Assembly (NCBI GenBank): GCA_964430565.1
Contig: CAYSFD010000015.1
Location: 62,001 to 126,000, forward strand
DNA: 64,000 nucleotides
Source: VBDM01 sp964430565
GTDB lineage: Bacteria; Pseudomonadota; Gammaproteobacteria; Burkholderiales; SG8-39
Direction: 5' to 3'
The notes under the pieces were generated by a model, which saw only the letters and a list, made by a program, of their open reading frames with translations, made no database searches and was not told the DNA's origin. Position numbers and translations under genes: made by a program. Shown piece after piece: positions 1 to 8,438 of the stretch (positions are counted from its first letter, which is position 1; each line of letters begins with the position of its first letter).

Positions 1-161
1 AGGAGAAGCGCGCCTTCCGCGCGATCGACATCAGGCGGCTCGGCGAGCTTGGCGTGCATCCGTATTTCCTGCCGCAGGTGACGCGGCTTTTCAAGGGCGC
101 CGGCTACAACCATAACCAGAGCGATGCCGCGCAGCTCTATGCGCAAAAGATGCTCAAGTGA
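1..161 (+). CDS. LigA-like (protocatechuate 4,5-dioxygenase alpha type) subunit, 5' end missing
   Basis: Only the last 52 codons lie in the window. They include the stretch LGVHPYFLPQVTRLFKGAG and end at a TGA at 159-161. The pattern of a charged helix, then LGVHPY, then a short tail resembles the C-terminus of the small LigA family, which pairs with LigB-type extradiol dioxygenases. The next gene encodes a clear LigB catalytic subunit, which supports this reading. LigA subunits cap the active site and do not bind iron. The family call comes from a fragment and from context, so it is tentative. Confidence 0.5.
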   Translation, partial: EKRAFRAIDIRRLGELGVHPYFLPQVTRLFKGAGYNHNQSDAAQLYAQKMLK

Positions 162-170
162 CGGCGCAGC

Positions 171-213
171 CGTCATCCCCGCCAAAACCGAAGGCCGCGA
201 GCGGGGATCCAGG
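171..213. repeat. REP-like inverted repeat (GTCATCCCCGC / GCGGGGATCCAG)
   Basis: An 8-bp stem, ATCCCCGC at 175-182 and GCGGGGAT at 201-208, lies between the LigA-like and LigB-like genes. The arms match the same GTCATYCCCGC...GCGGGRATCCAG family seen at 16488-16558. Such elements are typical dispersed extragenic palindromes. Here it would form an intercistronic hairpin inside the putative operon. Confidence 0.55.
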
Positions 214-229
214 GACTTGAACCGGCGGA

Positions 230-1060
230 ATGGCTGAGATCGTCTCCGTCATCGCGCTCGCGCACGCGCCCGGCGCGACCGGCTGGCTCGACAAGGCGCC
301 GAAGTCCGAGCAGGACGCGCTCCTCGCCGGCTACGCCGAGATGGGGCGGCGTTTCCGCGCGGCGAAGCCCGACGTTGTCGTCGGCGTTGCGAACGACCAT
401 CTCCTCAACTTTCCCATGGAGAACATTCCCGACTGGTGCGTCGGCACGGCCGAACGCTGGCGTGGGCCGGCCGAGTGGTTCCGCGACTGGATCAACATCC
501 TCGACTACGAGGTCGCGGGCGAGCGCGAGCTCGCGCGCCATATCGTGCGCGACTGCGGTAGGCACGGCTTCAATCTGGCGTTCTCCGACAAGCTTCTCTT
601 CGACGACAACTGGTCGGTGCCCCTCAGGTTCCTCACGCCCGAGTACGACGTACCGCTCGTGCCGATCCACATGAATTGCGTGATGCCGCCGCTTCCGGAG
701 CCGGAGCGCTGCTTCCAGTTCGGGCGCGCCCTCGCGGACGCCGTGCGCGCCTGGCCGTCGAAGGCGCGCGTCGCGATCATGGGCACGGGCGGACTCTCGC
801 ACGACCCCGGCGGCCCGAAGTATTTCGCCGTGGACGAGAAGTTCGACCGCTGGTTCCTCGATCTGCTAGGCGAAGGCGATCCGGACAGGGTGCTGCGCGA
901 GGTGACGATCGAAAGAATGATCGCGGCGGGAGACGGCGGCACCGTCGAGCTTCTCGCCTGGCTGGTCGCGATGGGCGCGGCCGGCGGGCGCCCCGCCGAG
1001 ACCGTTTTCTATGTGCCTTCGGTGCCCTTGCGCTGCGGGATGGGCGGAGTGGCCTGGTGA
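230..1060 (+). CDS. Class III extradiol ring-cleavage dioxygenase, catalytic LigB-type subunit
   Basis: The 276-residue protein spans the full LigB domain. The expected Fe(II)-binding and catalytic residues are in place: His12 (ALAHAPG), His57 (NDHLLNF), Glu240 (GGTVELLAW) and the catalytic His191 (GLSHDPGG). Their spacing closely follows the His12/His61/His195/Glu242 pattern of Sphingomonas LigB. The family opens catechol-type rings, such as protocatechuate or gallate derivatives, at the meta position in the cytoplasm. The actual substrate cannot be read from sequence. It follows a LigA-like gene and overlaps the next gene by 4 bp, so the three are probably co-transcribed. Confidence 0.88.
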   Translation: MAEIVSVIALAHAPGATGWLDKAPKSEQDALLAGYAEMGRRFRAAKPDVVVGVANDHLLNFPMENIPDWCVGTAERWRGPAEWFRDWINILDYEVAGERELARHIVRDCGRHGFNLAFSDKLLFDDNWSVPLRFLTPEYDVPLVPIHMNCVMPPLPEPERCFQFGRALADAVRAWPSKARVAIMGTGGLSHDPGGPKYFAVDEKFDRWFLDLLGEGDPDRVLREVTIERMIAAGDGGTVELLAWLVAMGAAGGRPAETVFYVPSVPLRCGMGGVAW

Positions 1061-1692
1061 GCGAGGCGCTGCTCTCGCTTTCGGCCCAGATCGCGCCGGC
1101 GCACGCCGCGGTGCTGGTGGTGGATATGCAGAACGATTTCTGCGCCGCGGGCGGCTACATCGATCGCATCATCAAGCGCGATCTCACCGCCTGCCGGGAG
1201 GTCGCGAAAACCGTGAACGAGCTTGTCGCCGCGGCGCGCACGGTGAAGGTACCAGTGTTCTGGCTGCGCGCGAACTACGCCCACGACCTCGTTCCCGAGC
1301 CGATGCGCGCGAAACTGGAGCGCCAGAACATCGCCGAGGTGTGCTGCGCCTCGGGAAGCTGGGGCGCGGACTGGTACGGCGTGAAGCCCGCCCCGGGCGA
1401 GCCTGTTGTCGAGAAGCACTGCTATAGCGGTTTCATGGGCACCGACTTGCAGGCGCATTTGCAGCGGCAGGGGGTGAGGACGCTGGTGTTCTCCGGGGTC
1501 CAGACGCACGTCTGCGTCGAGTCGACGCTGCGCGACGCGCACTCGCTCGGCTACTACTGCGTCGTTCCCGAGGAGTGCGTCGCCTCGCACACGCCGCCCG
1601 CGCATGCGGCGACCCTCGCGAGCGTGAAGTTTCTCTTCGGCGAGGTGACTACGCTCCCCGAGCTGAAGGCGATCTGGGGTGCCCGGGTCTAG
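1057..1692 (+). CDS. Isochorismatase-family cysteine hydrolase
   Basis: The start is taken as the GTG at 1057, which overlaps the dioxygenase stop (GTGA), giving 211 residues. The catalytic triad of the family is visible: Asp23 in VVDMQNDF, Lys120 in VVEKHCYSGF and Cys153 in VQTHVCVEST. A cis-peptide-like SGVQT segment precedes the cysteine. Members hydrolyse isochorismate, N-carbamoyl compounds, nicotinamide or maleamate-type amides. Close coupling to a ring-cleavage dioxygenase suggests that it hydrolyses an amide or imine intermediate of an aromatic pathway, which is inference. Confidence 0.85.
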   Translation: MSEALLSLSAQIAPAHAAVLVVDMQNDFCAAGGYIDRIIKRDLTACREVAKTVNELVAAARTVKVPVFWLRANYAHDLVPEPMRAKLERQNIAEVCCASGSWGADWYGVKPAPGEPVVEKHCYSGFMGTDLQAHLQRQGVRTLVFSGVQTHVCVESTLRDAHSLGYYCVVPEECVASHTPPAHAATLASVKFLFGEVTTLPELKAIWGARV

Positions 1693-1758
1693 GCGATGTT
1701 GCGCCCCCGCTTCCCTCTGGCATAGAGTAGTACCCGCAACGATTCTAGGAGCTTGGCC

Positions 1759-1989
1759 ATGGCGGATCCGAACAAGACGAAGGTCACCATCTTCACCGGA
1801 AACTATCGCATCAAGGGATATATCGAGCTCGTGCCCGGGGCGAGGGTGACGGATTTCATGGTCGAGGCGAAGGATTTCATCGCCGTGACCGAAGCCGAGA
1901 TCTGGGAGCTGGGGGATCGCAAGATCATGAACGCGCCCTTCCTCAACGTGAGCCGCCATCACGTGCAGATCATCATGCCGCAACACTGA
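1759..1989 (+). CDS. Small conserved protein of unknown function (DUF6812-like)
   Basis: This is a 76-residue protein with an AGGAG ribosome-binding site at 1747-1751, seven bases ahead of the ATG. That spacing favours 1759 over the TTG at 1753. The sequence (KVTIFTGNYRIKGYIEL, then DFIAVTEAEIW, then FLNVSRHHV) looks like a small all-beta fold and resembles the DUF6812 family from memory. It has no signal peptide and no membrane segment. It lies downstream of the dioxygenase and hydrolase genes on the same strand. No function can be assigned. Confidence 0.7.
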   Translation: MADPNKTKVTIFTGNYRIKGYIELVPGARVTDFMVEAKDFIAVTEAEIWELGDRKIMNAPFLNVSRHHVQIIMPQH

Positions 1990-2015
1990 CCCAGTCCTTC
2001 ACGCGCTCCAGTTTC

Positions 2016-2915
2016 GTGACCAAGAATACGATCGCCCTGCTCCATCCCGGAGAAATGGGCGCCGCGATCGGCGCCTGCCTCGCCAAGCGCGGGCTGAGGG
2101 TCGTCTGGGCGTCGGCCGGGCGCGGCGCTGCGACCCGCGCGCGCGCAAAAGCCGCAGGGCTGGAGGATCTCGGCTCGCTCGAGCACGCGCTCGGCGAGGC
2201 CGAGATCGTGCTGTCGGTGTGCCCGCCGCACGGCGCGCTCGCGTTGGCGCATGAAGTCGCCGGCCTCGGGTTCGGCGGCATCTACGTCGATGCGAACGCG
2301 ATTTCCCCCGAGACCGCGCGCAATGTCGGGCGCGTGGTCGAAAAATCCGGCGCGAGCTTCGTCGATGGCGGCATCATCGGTCCGCCGCCCGTCGAAGGCG
2401 GACGCTCGCGGATGTATCTGGCGGGTGGAGCTTCGGCGCAAGTCGCCGCGCTGTTTGCGGGGAGCAACGTGGAGGCGATTCCGCTCGATGGCCCCGCGGG
2501 AGCGGCTTCGGCGCTCAAGGCCTGTTACGCCGGCTGGACCAAGGGCGCGACCGCGCTCCTTGCCGCGGTCCGCGCCTTGGCCGAGGCGGAAGGCGTGGAA
2601 GCGGCGCTGCTCGCGGAGTGGAAACTTTCGCAGCCCGAGTTGCACAAGCGCTCCGAGGTCGTCACCGCGCAAGCGCGCAAGGCCTGGCGCTGGGTCGGCG
2701 AGATGGAGGAAATCGCGGCGAGCTTCGAGGCGGCGGGGCTTCCCGGCGGGTTTCACCTGGCCGCCGCGGAACTCTACCGCAGGCTCGAGGGATTCAAGGA
2801 CAGTGCGGCGCCGCCGACGCTGGCCGACGTGATCGAGGCGCTGCGCGAGCCCGGCTCGGACAAGTCGTCCCGGACAAAGCGCGCGGCAGCGGCCGTCAAG
2901 CGACGCGGGCGCTGA
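2016..2915 (+). CDS. NAD(P)-dependent oxidoreductase, 6-phosphogluconate dehydrogenase-like with DUF1932 C-terminus
   Basis: The 299-residue protein starts at a GTG at 2016. The N-terminal half is a Rossmann domain, beginning IALLHPGEMGAAIG and continuing to a VDANAISP segment. The C-terminal half (about residues 165-270) matches the helical DUF1932 type, with GPAGAASALKACYAGWTKG holding the conserved Lys-containing helix. The family reduces or oxidises small hydroxy acids or keto acids. A second member of the same family lies at 7430-8320. The tail after residue 275 is basic and low-complexity. The substrate is unknown, but the location suggests processing of aromatic breakdown products. Confidence 0.8.
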   Translation: MTKNTIALLHPGEMGAAIGACLAKRGLRVVWASAGRGAATRARAKAAGLEDLGSLEHALGEAEIVLSVCPPHGALALAHEVAGLGFGGIYVDANAISPETARNVGRVVEKSGASFVDGGIIGPPPVEGGRSRMYLAGGASAQVAALFAGSNVEAIPLDGPAGAASALKACYAGWTKGATALLAAVRALAEAEGVEAALLAEWKLSQPELHKRSEVVTAQARKAWRWVGEMEEIAASFEAAGLPGGFHLAAAELYRRLEGFKDSAAPPTLADVIEALREPGSDKSSRTKRAAAAVKRRGR

Positions 2916-2940
2916 GGCGCTGACATAAAGGGAGGCTGTA

Positions 2941-3927
2941 ATGAATGCCACTATAAGGATCGGTACGATTCTCGCGGCTGGAGTCTCGCTCCTCGCCGCG
3001 ATTGGAATCTCGAACGCAGCCGCGCAGCCGTATCCAAGCAGGCCGGTAAAGCTGATCGTCCCGTTCCCGCCGGGCGGAGTCACCGATATCGTGGGCCGCA
3101 TCATGGCCCAGAAGCTTTCGGAGGGACTCGGGCAGCAGGTGTTCATCGAGAATCGCGCCGGTGCCGGCGGCACCCTGGGCGCGGATGCCGCGGCGAAATC
3201 GCCGGCTGACGGCTACACGCTTTTTTTCGGCACGACGGGGACGCTCGCGAGCGCGCCCAGCCTCCAGCCGAATCTTCCGTACGATCCGGGCAAGTCGTTC
3301 GCGCCGATCAGCCAGCTCACCGACTCGCCATTCGTGGTGATCGTGAATGCCTCCGTGCCGGCCAAGTCGCTGAAGGAACTGATCGAGCTGGCACGGTCGA
3401 AGCCGGGCAAACTCACCTACGGAACGCCCGGCACCGGTCACGTGCTGCACATCGCCGGGGAAATGTTCAAGATCTCGGCCGGCGTCGATCTCTTCCATGT
3501 TCCCTACAAGGGAACGGGGCCCGCGATGACCGACCTGGTCGCCGGGCGGATCGACATCATGTTCGACCCGATCGCGATCCACTTGCCGCATATTCGAAGC
3601 GGAAAGCTTAGGGCGCTCGCCGTCGCGAGCTCCAGGCGGATCGCCCAGGTGCCTGAAATTCCGACCACGGCCGAGGCCGGATTGCCCGGCTACGAAATGG
3701 GCGCGTGGTTCGGATTGCTCGCCCCCCAGGGGACGCCGAACGAAATCGTCAGACGCTTGAACGCTGAAGTGCTGAAAGCCCTGGCGATACCGGAAGTCAT
3801 CGAAGTATTCACGAAGCAGGGCCTTCAGCCGTCAGGGAACTCGCCCGAGCAGTTCGCAGCCCTGATCGCCGATGACACCGCCAAATGGACGCGCGCCGTG
3901 AAGGCGGCTGGAATCAAGATCGAATAA
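2941..3927 (+). CDS. Bug/TctC-family tripartite tricarboxylate transporter substrate-binding protein (copy 1)
   Basis: The 328-residue protein has a signal peptide (about residues 1-28, cleaved near AAAQPYPSRP) and the family hallmarks PVKLIVPFPPGGVTDIVGR, RAGAGGTLGADAAAKSPADGYT and HVPYKGTGPAMTDLVAGRID. A good GGAGG box precedes the ATG. These periplasmic proteins bind carboxylates and deliver them to TctAB-type permeases. No TctA or TctB gene is present here. Its placement between a dehydrogenase and a ring-cleavage-type gene suggests the ligand is the substrate of the local pathway. Confidence 0.93.
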   Translation: MNATIRIGTILAAGVSLLAAIGISNAAAQPYPSRPVKLIVPFPPGGVTDIVGRIMAQKLSEGLGQQVFIENRAGAGGTLGADAAAKSPADGYTLFFGTTGTLASAPSLQPNLPYDPGKSFAPISQLTDSPFVVIVNASVPAKSLKELIELARSKPGKLTYGTPGTGHVLHIAGEMFKISAGVDLFHVPYKGTGPAMTDLVAGRIDIMFDPIAIHLPHIRSGKLRALAVASSRRIAQVPEIPTTAEAGLPGYEMGAWFGLLAPQGTPNEIVRRLNAEVLKALAIPEVIEVFTKQGLQPSGNSPEQFAALIADDTAKWTRAVKAAGIKIE

Positions 3928-3953
3928 GGCAGAGCCGAGTCGGAAACCCGCTC

Positions 3954-4556
3954 ATGAACGGTACGCAATCCCTGAGGTTCGGCCACTTCGGCATCAACTG
4001 CTTCGACGTCGTGCGGATGGAGGATTTCTACACGCGGGTCATGGGGATGGTCGTCGCCGACCGCGGGGTCGTGCCGCCGCCCGCCGACATGCGCATCGTC
4101 TTCATGACGCTCGATCCCGCGGAGCATCACCAGTTCATCCTCGCCTCGGGGCGGACCGAGGGGAAGATCGAGAAGGGGCCGTTCAGGGGCGGCGGACGCG
4201 GATCGGCCATCAACCAGATTTCGTTTCACTACGCCGATCTCGGCGAGCTGCGCAGGGCGCACGCGCGGCTCGCGGCGGAAGGGCTCACCGACGGCACGCC
4301 GATCAACCACGGCAATGCATGGTCGATCTACATCCGCGACATCGAAGGCAACCCGATGGAACTCTACGTGGACAGCCCGTGGTACACGCCGCAGCCTTGC
4401 GGCGAGCCGTTCGAACTCTCCGTGAGCGACGAGGAAATCTACCGCCGGACCGAAGCGATGTGCCGCGCTCGGCCGGGCTTCGAGCCTGCCGAGACCTGGC
4501 GGGCGAAGCTCGCCAAGAGAATCCAGTCGTCGCTCAGCGAGATCGGCAAGCGCTGA
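3954..4556 (+). CDS. VOC-superfamily protein (type I extradiol dioxygenase / glyoxalase fold)
   Basis: The start is placed at the ATG at 3954, 26 bp after the upstream stop, giving 200 residues. The protein has a paired beta-alpha-beta-beta-beta layout with candidate metal ligands His11 (FGHFGINCFD), a histidine in INQISFHYADL and a glutamate in EGNPMELYVDSPWY. The region INHGNAWSIYIRDIEGNPMELY is typical of catechol 2,3-dioxygenase-like proteins. The C-terminal 50 residues form a helical extension. It may be a second ring-cleavage enzyme or a metal-dependent isomerase or lyase. The stop codon falls inside the left arm of a large inverted repeat. Confidence 0.8.
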   Translation: MNGTQSLRFGHFGINCFDVVRMEDFYTRVMGMVVADRGVVPPPADMRIVFMTLDPAEHHQFILASGRTEGKIEKGPFRGGGRGSAINQISFHYADLGELRRAHARLAAEGLTDGTPINHGNAWSIYIRDIEGNPMELYVDSPWYTPQPCGEPFELSVSDEEIYRRTEAMCRARPGFEPAETWRAKLAKRIQSSLSEIGKR

Positions 4557-4659
4557 AACCGGGGACAGACCCCAGTCTTGCCAAGACCGCAAACAATTCG
4601 CAAAAACCCAAGACGCTGAAGTGCGTCTGACCAAAACTGGGGTCTGTCCCCGGTTTCAG
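4553..4659. repeat. REP-like element, 24-bp perfect inverted repeat
   Basis: The left arm at 4553-4576 (starting CTGAAACCGGGGACAGACCC) and the right arm at 4636-4659 are perfect reverse complements, separated by 59 bases. The outermost CTGA of each arm supplies the TGA stop codon of the converging genes on either side. GGGGACAGACCCC repeats of this kind are widely dispersed in proteobacterial genomes. The hairpin may act as a bidirectional terminator. Confidence 0.85.
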
Positions 4660-6308
4660 TCCGGCCGGAACTTGGTCTCGGGCTTGACGCCTTTCTTACG
4701 CTGCTTCTCGCTGATGTTGCCGTTCTCGAGATAGCGGCCTTCAACCGCGCGCTTCGCCGCCTCGTCCCATTGCGGCAGCCAGTCGCCGAGCGAGTAGCCG
4801 TGCCAGGGCGATTGCGGGCGCAGCTTCGGCAACCCGAGCTCCTCCCAGAGTTTTTTGGCGCGCTCCATGTATTCCTTCTTCGGCAGCGCGAGTGGCGGCA
4901 TGTCGCCCTTCATCGTGGCGTCGATGAGGAGCGTCGAGTCCTCTTCGTTGCCGTGCTCGCGCTTGGGGCCGTGGCCCTGTCCGCGATGGGGCAGGGCGCG
5001 CACGTCCTCGACGGGATTCATGCGGTAGGCCATCGCCCAGAAAATCGCGTCCGTGTTGTCCGGATCGATGTCCTCGTTCACCGCGATGGTGATCTTGCCC
5101 ATGTCGGCCTTGAAGTAGGCGGCGCCGTAGAGCGCGCGCCACACCTCGGTGCGCGGCGTGCCCTTCTCGATCGTCACCACCTGCACGCGCAGGAGCCCGG
5201 TGAGCGGCTCGTGCAATGAGACTCTCTTTACCGCGCGGATTCCCAGTGCCTCGCGCAGGTGAGCGAGATAGAGGGGTTCGTAGGCGACGCGCTTGATGAC
5301 GCTCGACTCCGAAGGCGTCACCTGGCTGATGTAGGAAGGGATGATCGGGTTCTTGCGGTGCGTGATTGCGGTCACGCGCATCGGCATGTTGTATTCCTCG
5401 AGCGCGACGTGGCCGTGCGATTCGCCGAACGGGGCTTCCGGCTCGCAGTACTCGGTGTCGATCAGCCCTTCGATGACGACTTCGGATTCGGCCGGGATAA
5501 GCAGATCGACGGTCCTCGCCTTGACGACGTTGATCGGCGAGCCGGCGAGGCCGCCCGCTACCGTGAATTCGTCCACGCCGACCGGCAGCTTCTGCGGCCC
5601 CATGAAGGCGACGAAAGGCGGGCAGCCGAGCACGATCGCGCACGGCATGGTTTTTTTTCCGAGCTTCTGATACTTGAGGTAGTGCAGGTAGCCGCCCGCG
5701 CCGCCGACCCGCGTCGCCATGCGCACCACGAGGCGGTCGGGCGCCTTCAGCGCCGCACGGTAGGTGCCCATGTTCTGCACACCGGTCTCCGGATCGCGCG
5801 TGATGACGTTGGTCGCGGTAAGCGTCGGCGCGGAATCGAATCCGGGCGTCGAGATCGGGATCGGCAGGCGGTCGAGACCCTTGCCTTCGCCCTGCAGCGC
5901 CTCGCCTTCGTGCACGACTTCCTGACACGCCGCGTGCTCGACCAAGCGCGGTGGGATCGGATGGGCGATCGCGCGGTCCCACTTCGCCTGGATTTCGCTC
6001 AAGGGCGCGCCCATCCCCGCCGAGTAGATCGCGCGGTTCGCCGCGATCGCGCCGACCACCACCGGGATGTCGTACTTGCGGCCGCGGCCGTCTCTGATGT
6101 TCGTAAACAGGAACGCCTTGCGCTCGGCCTCGTCCATGCCGCCGACGAACTGCCAGCGCACCAGCGGATGCAGCTCCGAGTCCTTGTCGACCGGGTGGTC
6201 GATCGTGAGCAACAGGCCGCGACGCTTCAGCTCCTCGAGGTGCTCATGGAGATCTGGATAGCCGCGAGTGGCGGCCGCGAGCTGTTTGGGCGTGGTGGGC
6301 AGGTTCAT
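4656..6308 (-). CDS. UbiD-family decarboxylase (prenylated-FMN dependent), copy 1
   Basis: The 550-residue protein covers the whole UbiD length. Conserved blocks include PIPISTPGFDSAPTLTATNV, a glycine-rich MATRVGGAGGYLHY segment and EYCEPEAPFGESHGHVALEE, which carries the acidic residues expected near prFMN. UbiD enzymes reversibly decarboxylate aromatic, heteroaromatic or alpha,beta-unsaturated acids and need a UbiX flavin prenyltransferase, which is not in this window. It reads toward the VOC gene and is followed upstream by a Bug protein on the same strand 21 bp away, suggesting a decarboxylase-transporter unit. The substrate is unknown. Confidence 0.88.
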   Translation of the reverse strand: MNLPTTPKQLAAATRGYPDLHEHLEELKRRGLLLTIDHPVDKDSELHPLVRWQFVGGMDEAERKAFLFTNIRDGRGRKYDIPVVVGAIAANRAIYSAGMGAPLSEIQAKWDRAIAHPIPPRLVEHAACQEVVHEGEALQGEGKGLDRLPIPISTPGFDSAPTLTATNVITRDPETGVQNMGTYRAALKAPDRLVVRMATRVGGAGGYLHYLKYQKLGKKTMPCAIVLGCPPFVAFMGPQKLPVGVDEFTVAGGLAGSPINVVKARTVDLLIPAESEVVIEGLIDTEYCEPEAPFGESHGHVALEEYNMPMRVTAITHRKNPIIPSYISQVTPSESSVIKRVAYEPLYLAHLREALGIRAVKRVSLHEPLTGLLRVQVVTIEKGTPRTEVWRALYGAAYFKADMGKITIAVNEDIDPDNTDAIFWAMAYRMNPVEDVRALPHRGQGHGPKREHGNEEDSTLLIDATMKGDMPPLALPKKEYMERAKKLWEELGLPKLRPQSPWHGYSLGDWLPQWDEAAKRAVEGRYLENGNISEKQRKKGVKPETKFRPD

Positions 6309-6329
6309 CGCTCGGTTTTGCGGTCGGTC

Positions 6330-7313
6330 CTACTCGATCTTGAATCCGGACGCCTTGACGATCGGCGTCCAGCGCGCGATTTCCTCCCGGATGTAGCGCG
6401 CCGCTTTCTCCGGGCTCGAATCCGCAACCAGCTCGGCACCCGCCTTCTCCAGGCCGTCGCGCAGGACCGCTTCGCCCTTCGCCTTCACCGTCGCCTGGTG
6501 CAAGGCTTCAATGATCTCGATTGGGGTTCCCACCGGCGCGAAGATCGCGTTGAAGACCTGGACTCGCATGCCTTCGATTCCCGACTCGATCGCGGTCGGG
6601 ATATCGGGCGCCGCGCGAACGCGTTCGTCGCTGTTCACCGCGAGAATGCGCAGCTTGCCGCTGCGATGGTGCGAGAGCAGCGTCGAGCTCAGGATCAGCG
6701 TCGCCATCGGGATGTGGCCGGCGATAACGTCCTGTATGGCCGGCCCCCCGCCCTTGTAGGGCACGTGCTGGATGTCGAGGCCCCCGGCTTGGATCTTGAA
6801 GAGTTCCCCGGTCAGATTGGTGATGGTGCCCGAGCCGGCCGAGCCGTAGGAGTACTTGCCGGGGTTCGCTTTGGCGAGCGCCGCAAGCTCGCGCAGGTTT
6901 TTCGCCGGGACGGAAGGGTTCACCAGGATCGCGGTCGGTGTGGTGCTGACGACGCCGATGGGAACGAAATCCTTGAGTGCGTCGTAGGGCGGCTTCGCCA
7001 TGGCGATCGGGTTGATCACGTGGGTGGTGGTCTGGCCGCTCAGCAGCGTGTAGCCGTCGGGCTTGGCGCGAGCGACCTCGGTGCTGCCGATCGCGCCGCC
7101 GGCGCCCGCCTTGTTCTCGACGACGACCGTCCCGCCGAGGTGCGCCGCTGCCGCCAGCGCCCACAGGCGGCCGACGAGATCGGTCTCGCCACCGGGCGGG
7201 AACGGCACCACCAGGCGGACCGGCCGGTCGGGGTACTTCCCTTGAGCGAACGCGGCATGCGGCCACAGCCCGATCATCGTCAGGCACAGTATCAACACAG
7301 TTCTTCGTCTCAT
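6330..7313 (-). CDS. Bug/TctC-family substrate-binding protein (copy 2)
   Basis: The start is set at the ATG ending at 7313 (MRRRTVLILCLTMIGLWPH), which gives a normal signal peptide cleaved near AFAQGKYPDRP and a 327-residue protein. A GGAGAG box lies just upstream. Family motifs are present: PVRLVVPFPPGGETDLVGR, NKAGAGGAIGSTEVARAKPDGYT and HVPYKGGGPAIQDVIAGHI. It lies 21 bp upstream of a UbiD gene in the same direction, so the bound ligand may be the acid decarboxylated by that enzyme. The start codon overlaps the stop of an amidohydrolase remnant (ATGA). Confidence 0.92.
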   Translation of the reverse strand: MRRRTVLILCLTMIGLWPHAAFAQGKYPDRPVRLVVPFPPGGETDLVGRLWALAAAAHLGGTVVVENKAGAGGAIGSTEVARAKPDGYTLLSGQTTTHVINPIAMAKPPYDALKDFVPIGVVSTTPTAILVNPSVPAKNLRELAALAKANPGKYSYGSAGSGTITNLTGELFKIQAGGLDIQHVPYKGGGPAIQDVIAGHIPMATLILSSTLLSHHRSGKLRILAVNSDERVRAAPDIPTAIESGIEGMRVQVFNAIFAPVGTPIEIIEALHQATVKAKGEAVLRDGLEKAGAELVADSSPEKAARYIREEIARWTPIVKASGFKIE

Positions 7314-7418
7314 GATCGGTTTCTCTCCGGAAAATCCGGGCGCACGCGGAACACGCCCTGCGCCGTTCCGTCGAGTATGACCTGCTTTTGTACTTCGTTG
7401 AAGTAGGCCGGAAGTCCC
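7310..7418 (-). pseudogene. Remnant of an amidohydrolase C-terminus
   Basis: Read on the minus strand, this stretch encodes AYFNEVQKQVILDGTAQG followed by VFRVRPDF, ending at a TGA that overlaps the Bug start by ATGA. It closely matches the C-terminus of the intact amidohydrolase at 14383-15384 (AYFNEAQKHGIFGETAQSVF). No more of that gene is visible upstream, because the neighbouring dehydrogenase ends at 7430. The rest of a former amidohydrolase gene seems to have been deleted here. Confidence 0.75.
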
Positions 7419-7429
7419 GAGGAGCGCTT

Positions 7430-8320
7430 TCACTTTCCCAGCGTCTCACGAATCGCGCGCACCAGCTCGGCGCGATCCTCGGTTATCTTCCCCCCGAGGC
7501 GCTCCTTGACGCCGAGGTCGGCGAGCCACTGCTGGCGCGCGGCGGTCGCCGCCGCCATGATCGGCTCGAGGCCGATGCCCTCGAGCGTTGCGGCGACCTC
7601 GCGCATTTCCGAGGCACGCCGCTTGCCGTGGCTGACCACGCGCTCGATCATGTAGCCCGACAGCTCTTCCCAGTCGATGCCGGGAAACGTCTCCTTGAGC
7701 GACGCGAGCACGCGCGCCTCCACCTGGTATTCGCTTGCCGCGAGCATGGACTCCAGCAGCAGTGCCTCCATGCCCTTGACCACGATAGAGCGGAACATCT
7801 TGATTGCCGAGGCCTGGCCGACCTCCGCAGAGACGATTTCCATTTTCATGCCGAGCGCAGCCGCGCGCGGCGCGAGAGCCGCGGCACCCGGGCCGCCGAT
7901 GAGGCAGGGCACTTTGTGCAGGTAGGGCGCCACCGGCGCCATCACCGCGACGTCCACGTACGCGGCGCCGGTCGGTGCGAGAAGCGCCGCGGTCTCGATC
8001 TTGCGCTGCGGCGACACTGAATTGATGTCTAGGAACAGCTGATCCTTTCTTAGCCCGGGAAGGCAGGACTGCGCCGCTTTCAGGCTCGATGCTGCGGTCA
8101 CGGCGAGGAACACGAGGTCCGCCCCGCGCACCGCGTCGGCGTGGTCGCGAGCGACGCCGACGCCTAGCGCTTCGGCCGCGCGCTTCAGCCTGCCGTCGTT
8201 CGCCGCATCGTCGAACAGGATGTCGTAGGCGCGAAGCGCGGACTTGCCCTCGCCCAGCAAGCCGCGGCTGATGGTCTGGCCGGCCTCGCCGAAGCCGATG
8301 AATGCGATCCTCTCGGTCAT
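7430..8320 (-). CDS. NAD(P)-dependent oxidoreductase, 6PGDH-like with DUF1932 C-terminus (second copy)
   Basis: The start is set at the ATG ending at 8320 (MTERIAFIGFGEAGQTISRG), which gives an immediate Rossmann GFGEAG motif and 296 residues. The middle contains DINSVSPQRK and the C-terminal half has QASAIKMFRSIVVKGMEALLLE, the helix typical of DUF1932 dehydrogenases. No clear ribosome-binding site is visible. It is a distant paralogue of the protein at 2016-2915. It probably acts on a small hydroxy or keto acid of the surrounding catabolic pathway, but the substrate is not evident. Confidence 0.8.
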   Translation of the reverse strand: MTERIAFIGFGEAGQTISRGLLGEGKSALRAYDILFDDAANDGRLKRAAEALGVGVARDHADAVRGADLVFLAVTAASSLKAAQSCLPGLRKDQLFLDINSVSPQRKIETAALLAPTGAAYVDVAVMAPVAPYLHKVPCLIGGPGAAALAPRAAALGMKMEIVSAEVGQASAIKMFRSIVVKGMEALLLESMLAASEYQVEARVLASLKETFPGIDWEELSGYMIERVVSHGKRRASEMREVAATLEGIGLEPIMAAATAARQQWLADLGVKERLGGKITEDRAELVRAIRETLGK

Positions 8321-8438
8321 TGAGAGTGCAGCGTGATGTCTGTAAAGTGAGAAAGTGTAACTGATGTAAATCCGATTGAAAGGCACCATGTCTTCGGGAA
8401 ATATCCCGCATCACCTATCCACCATTCCGGAGTCGCCG

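Noticed and set aside
5259..7406. A 715-codon open frame on the plus strand opposite ubiD and the Bug gene
   Set aside because: It is the antisense shadow of two well-recognised minus-strand genes. The protein is Arg/Asp-rich with no domain.
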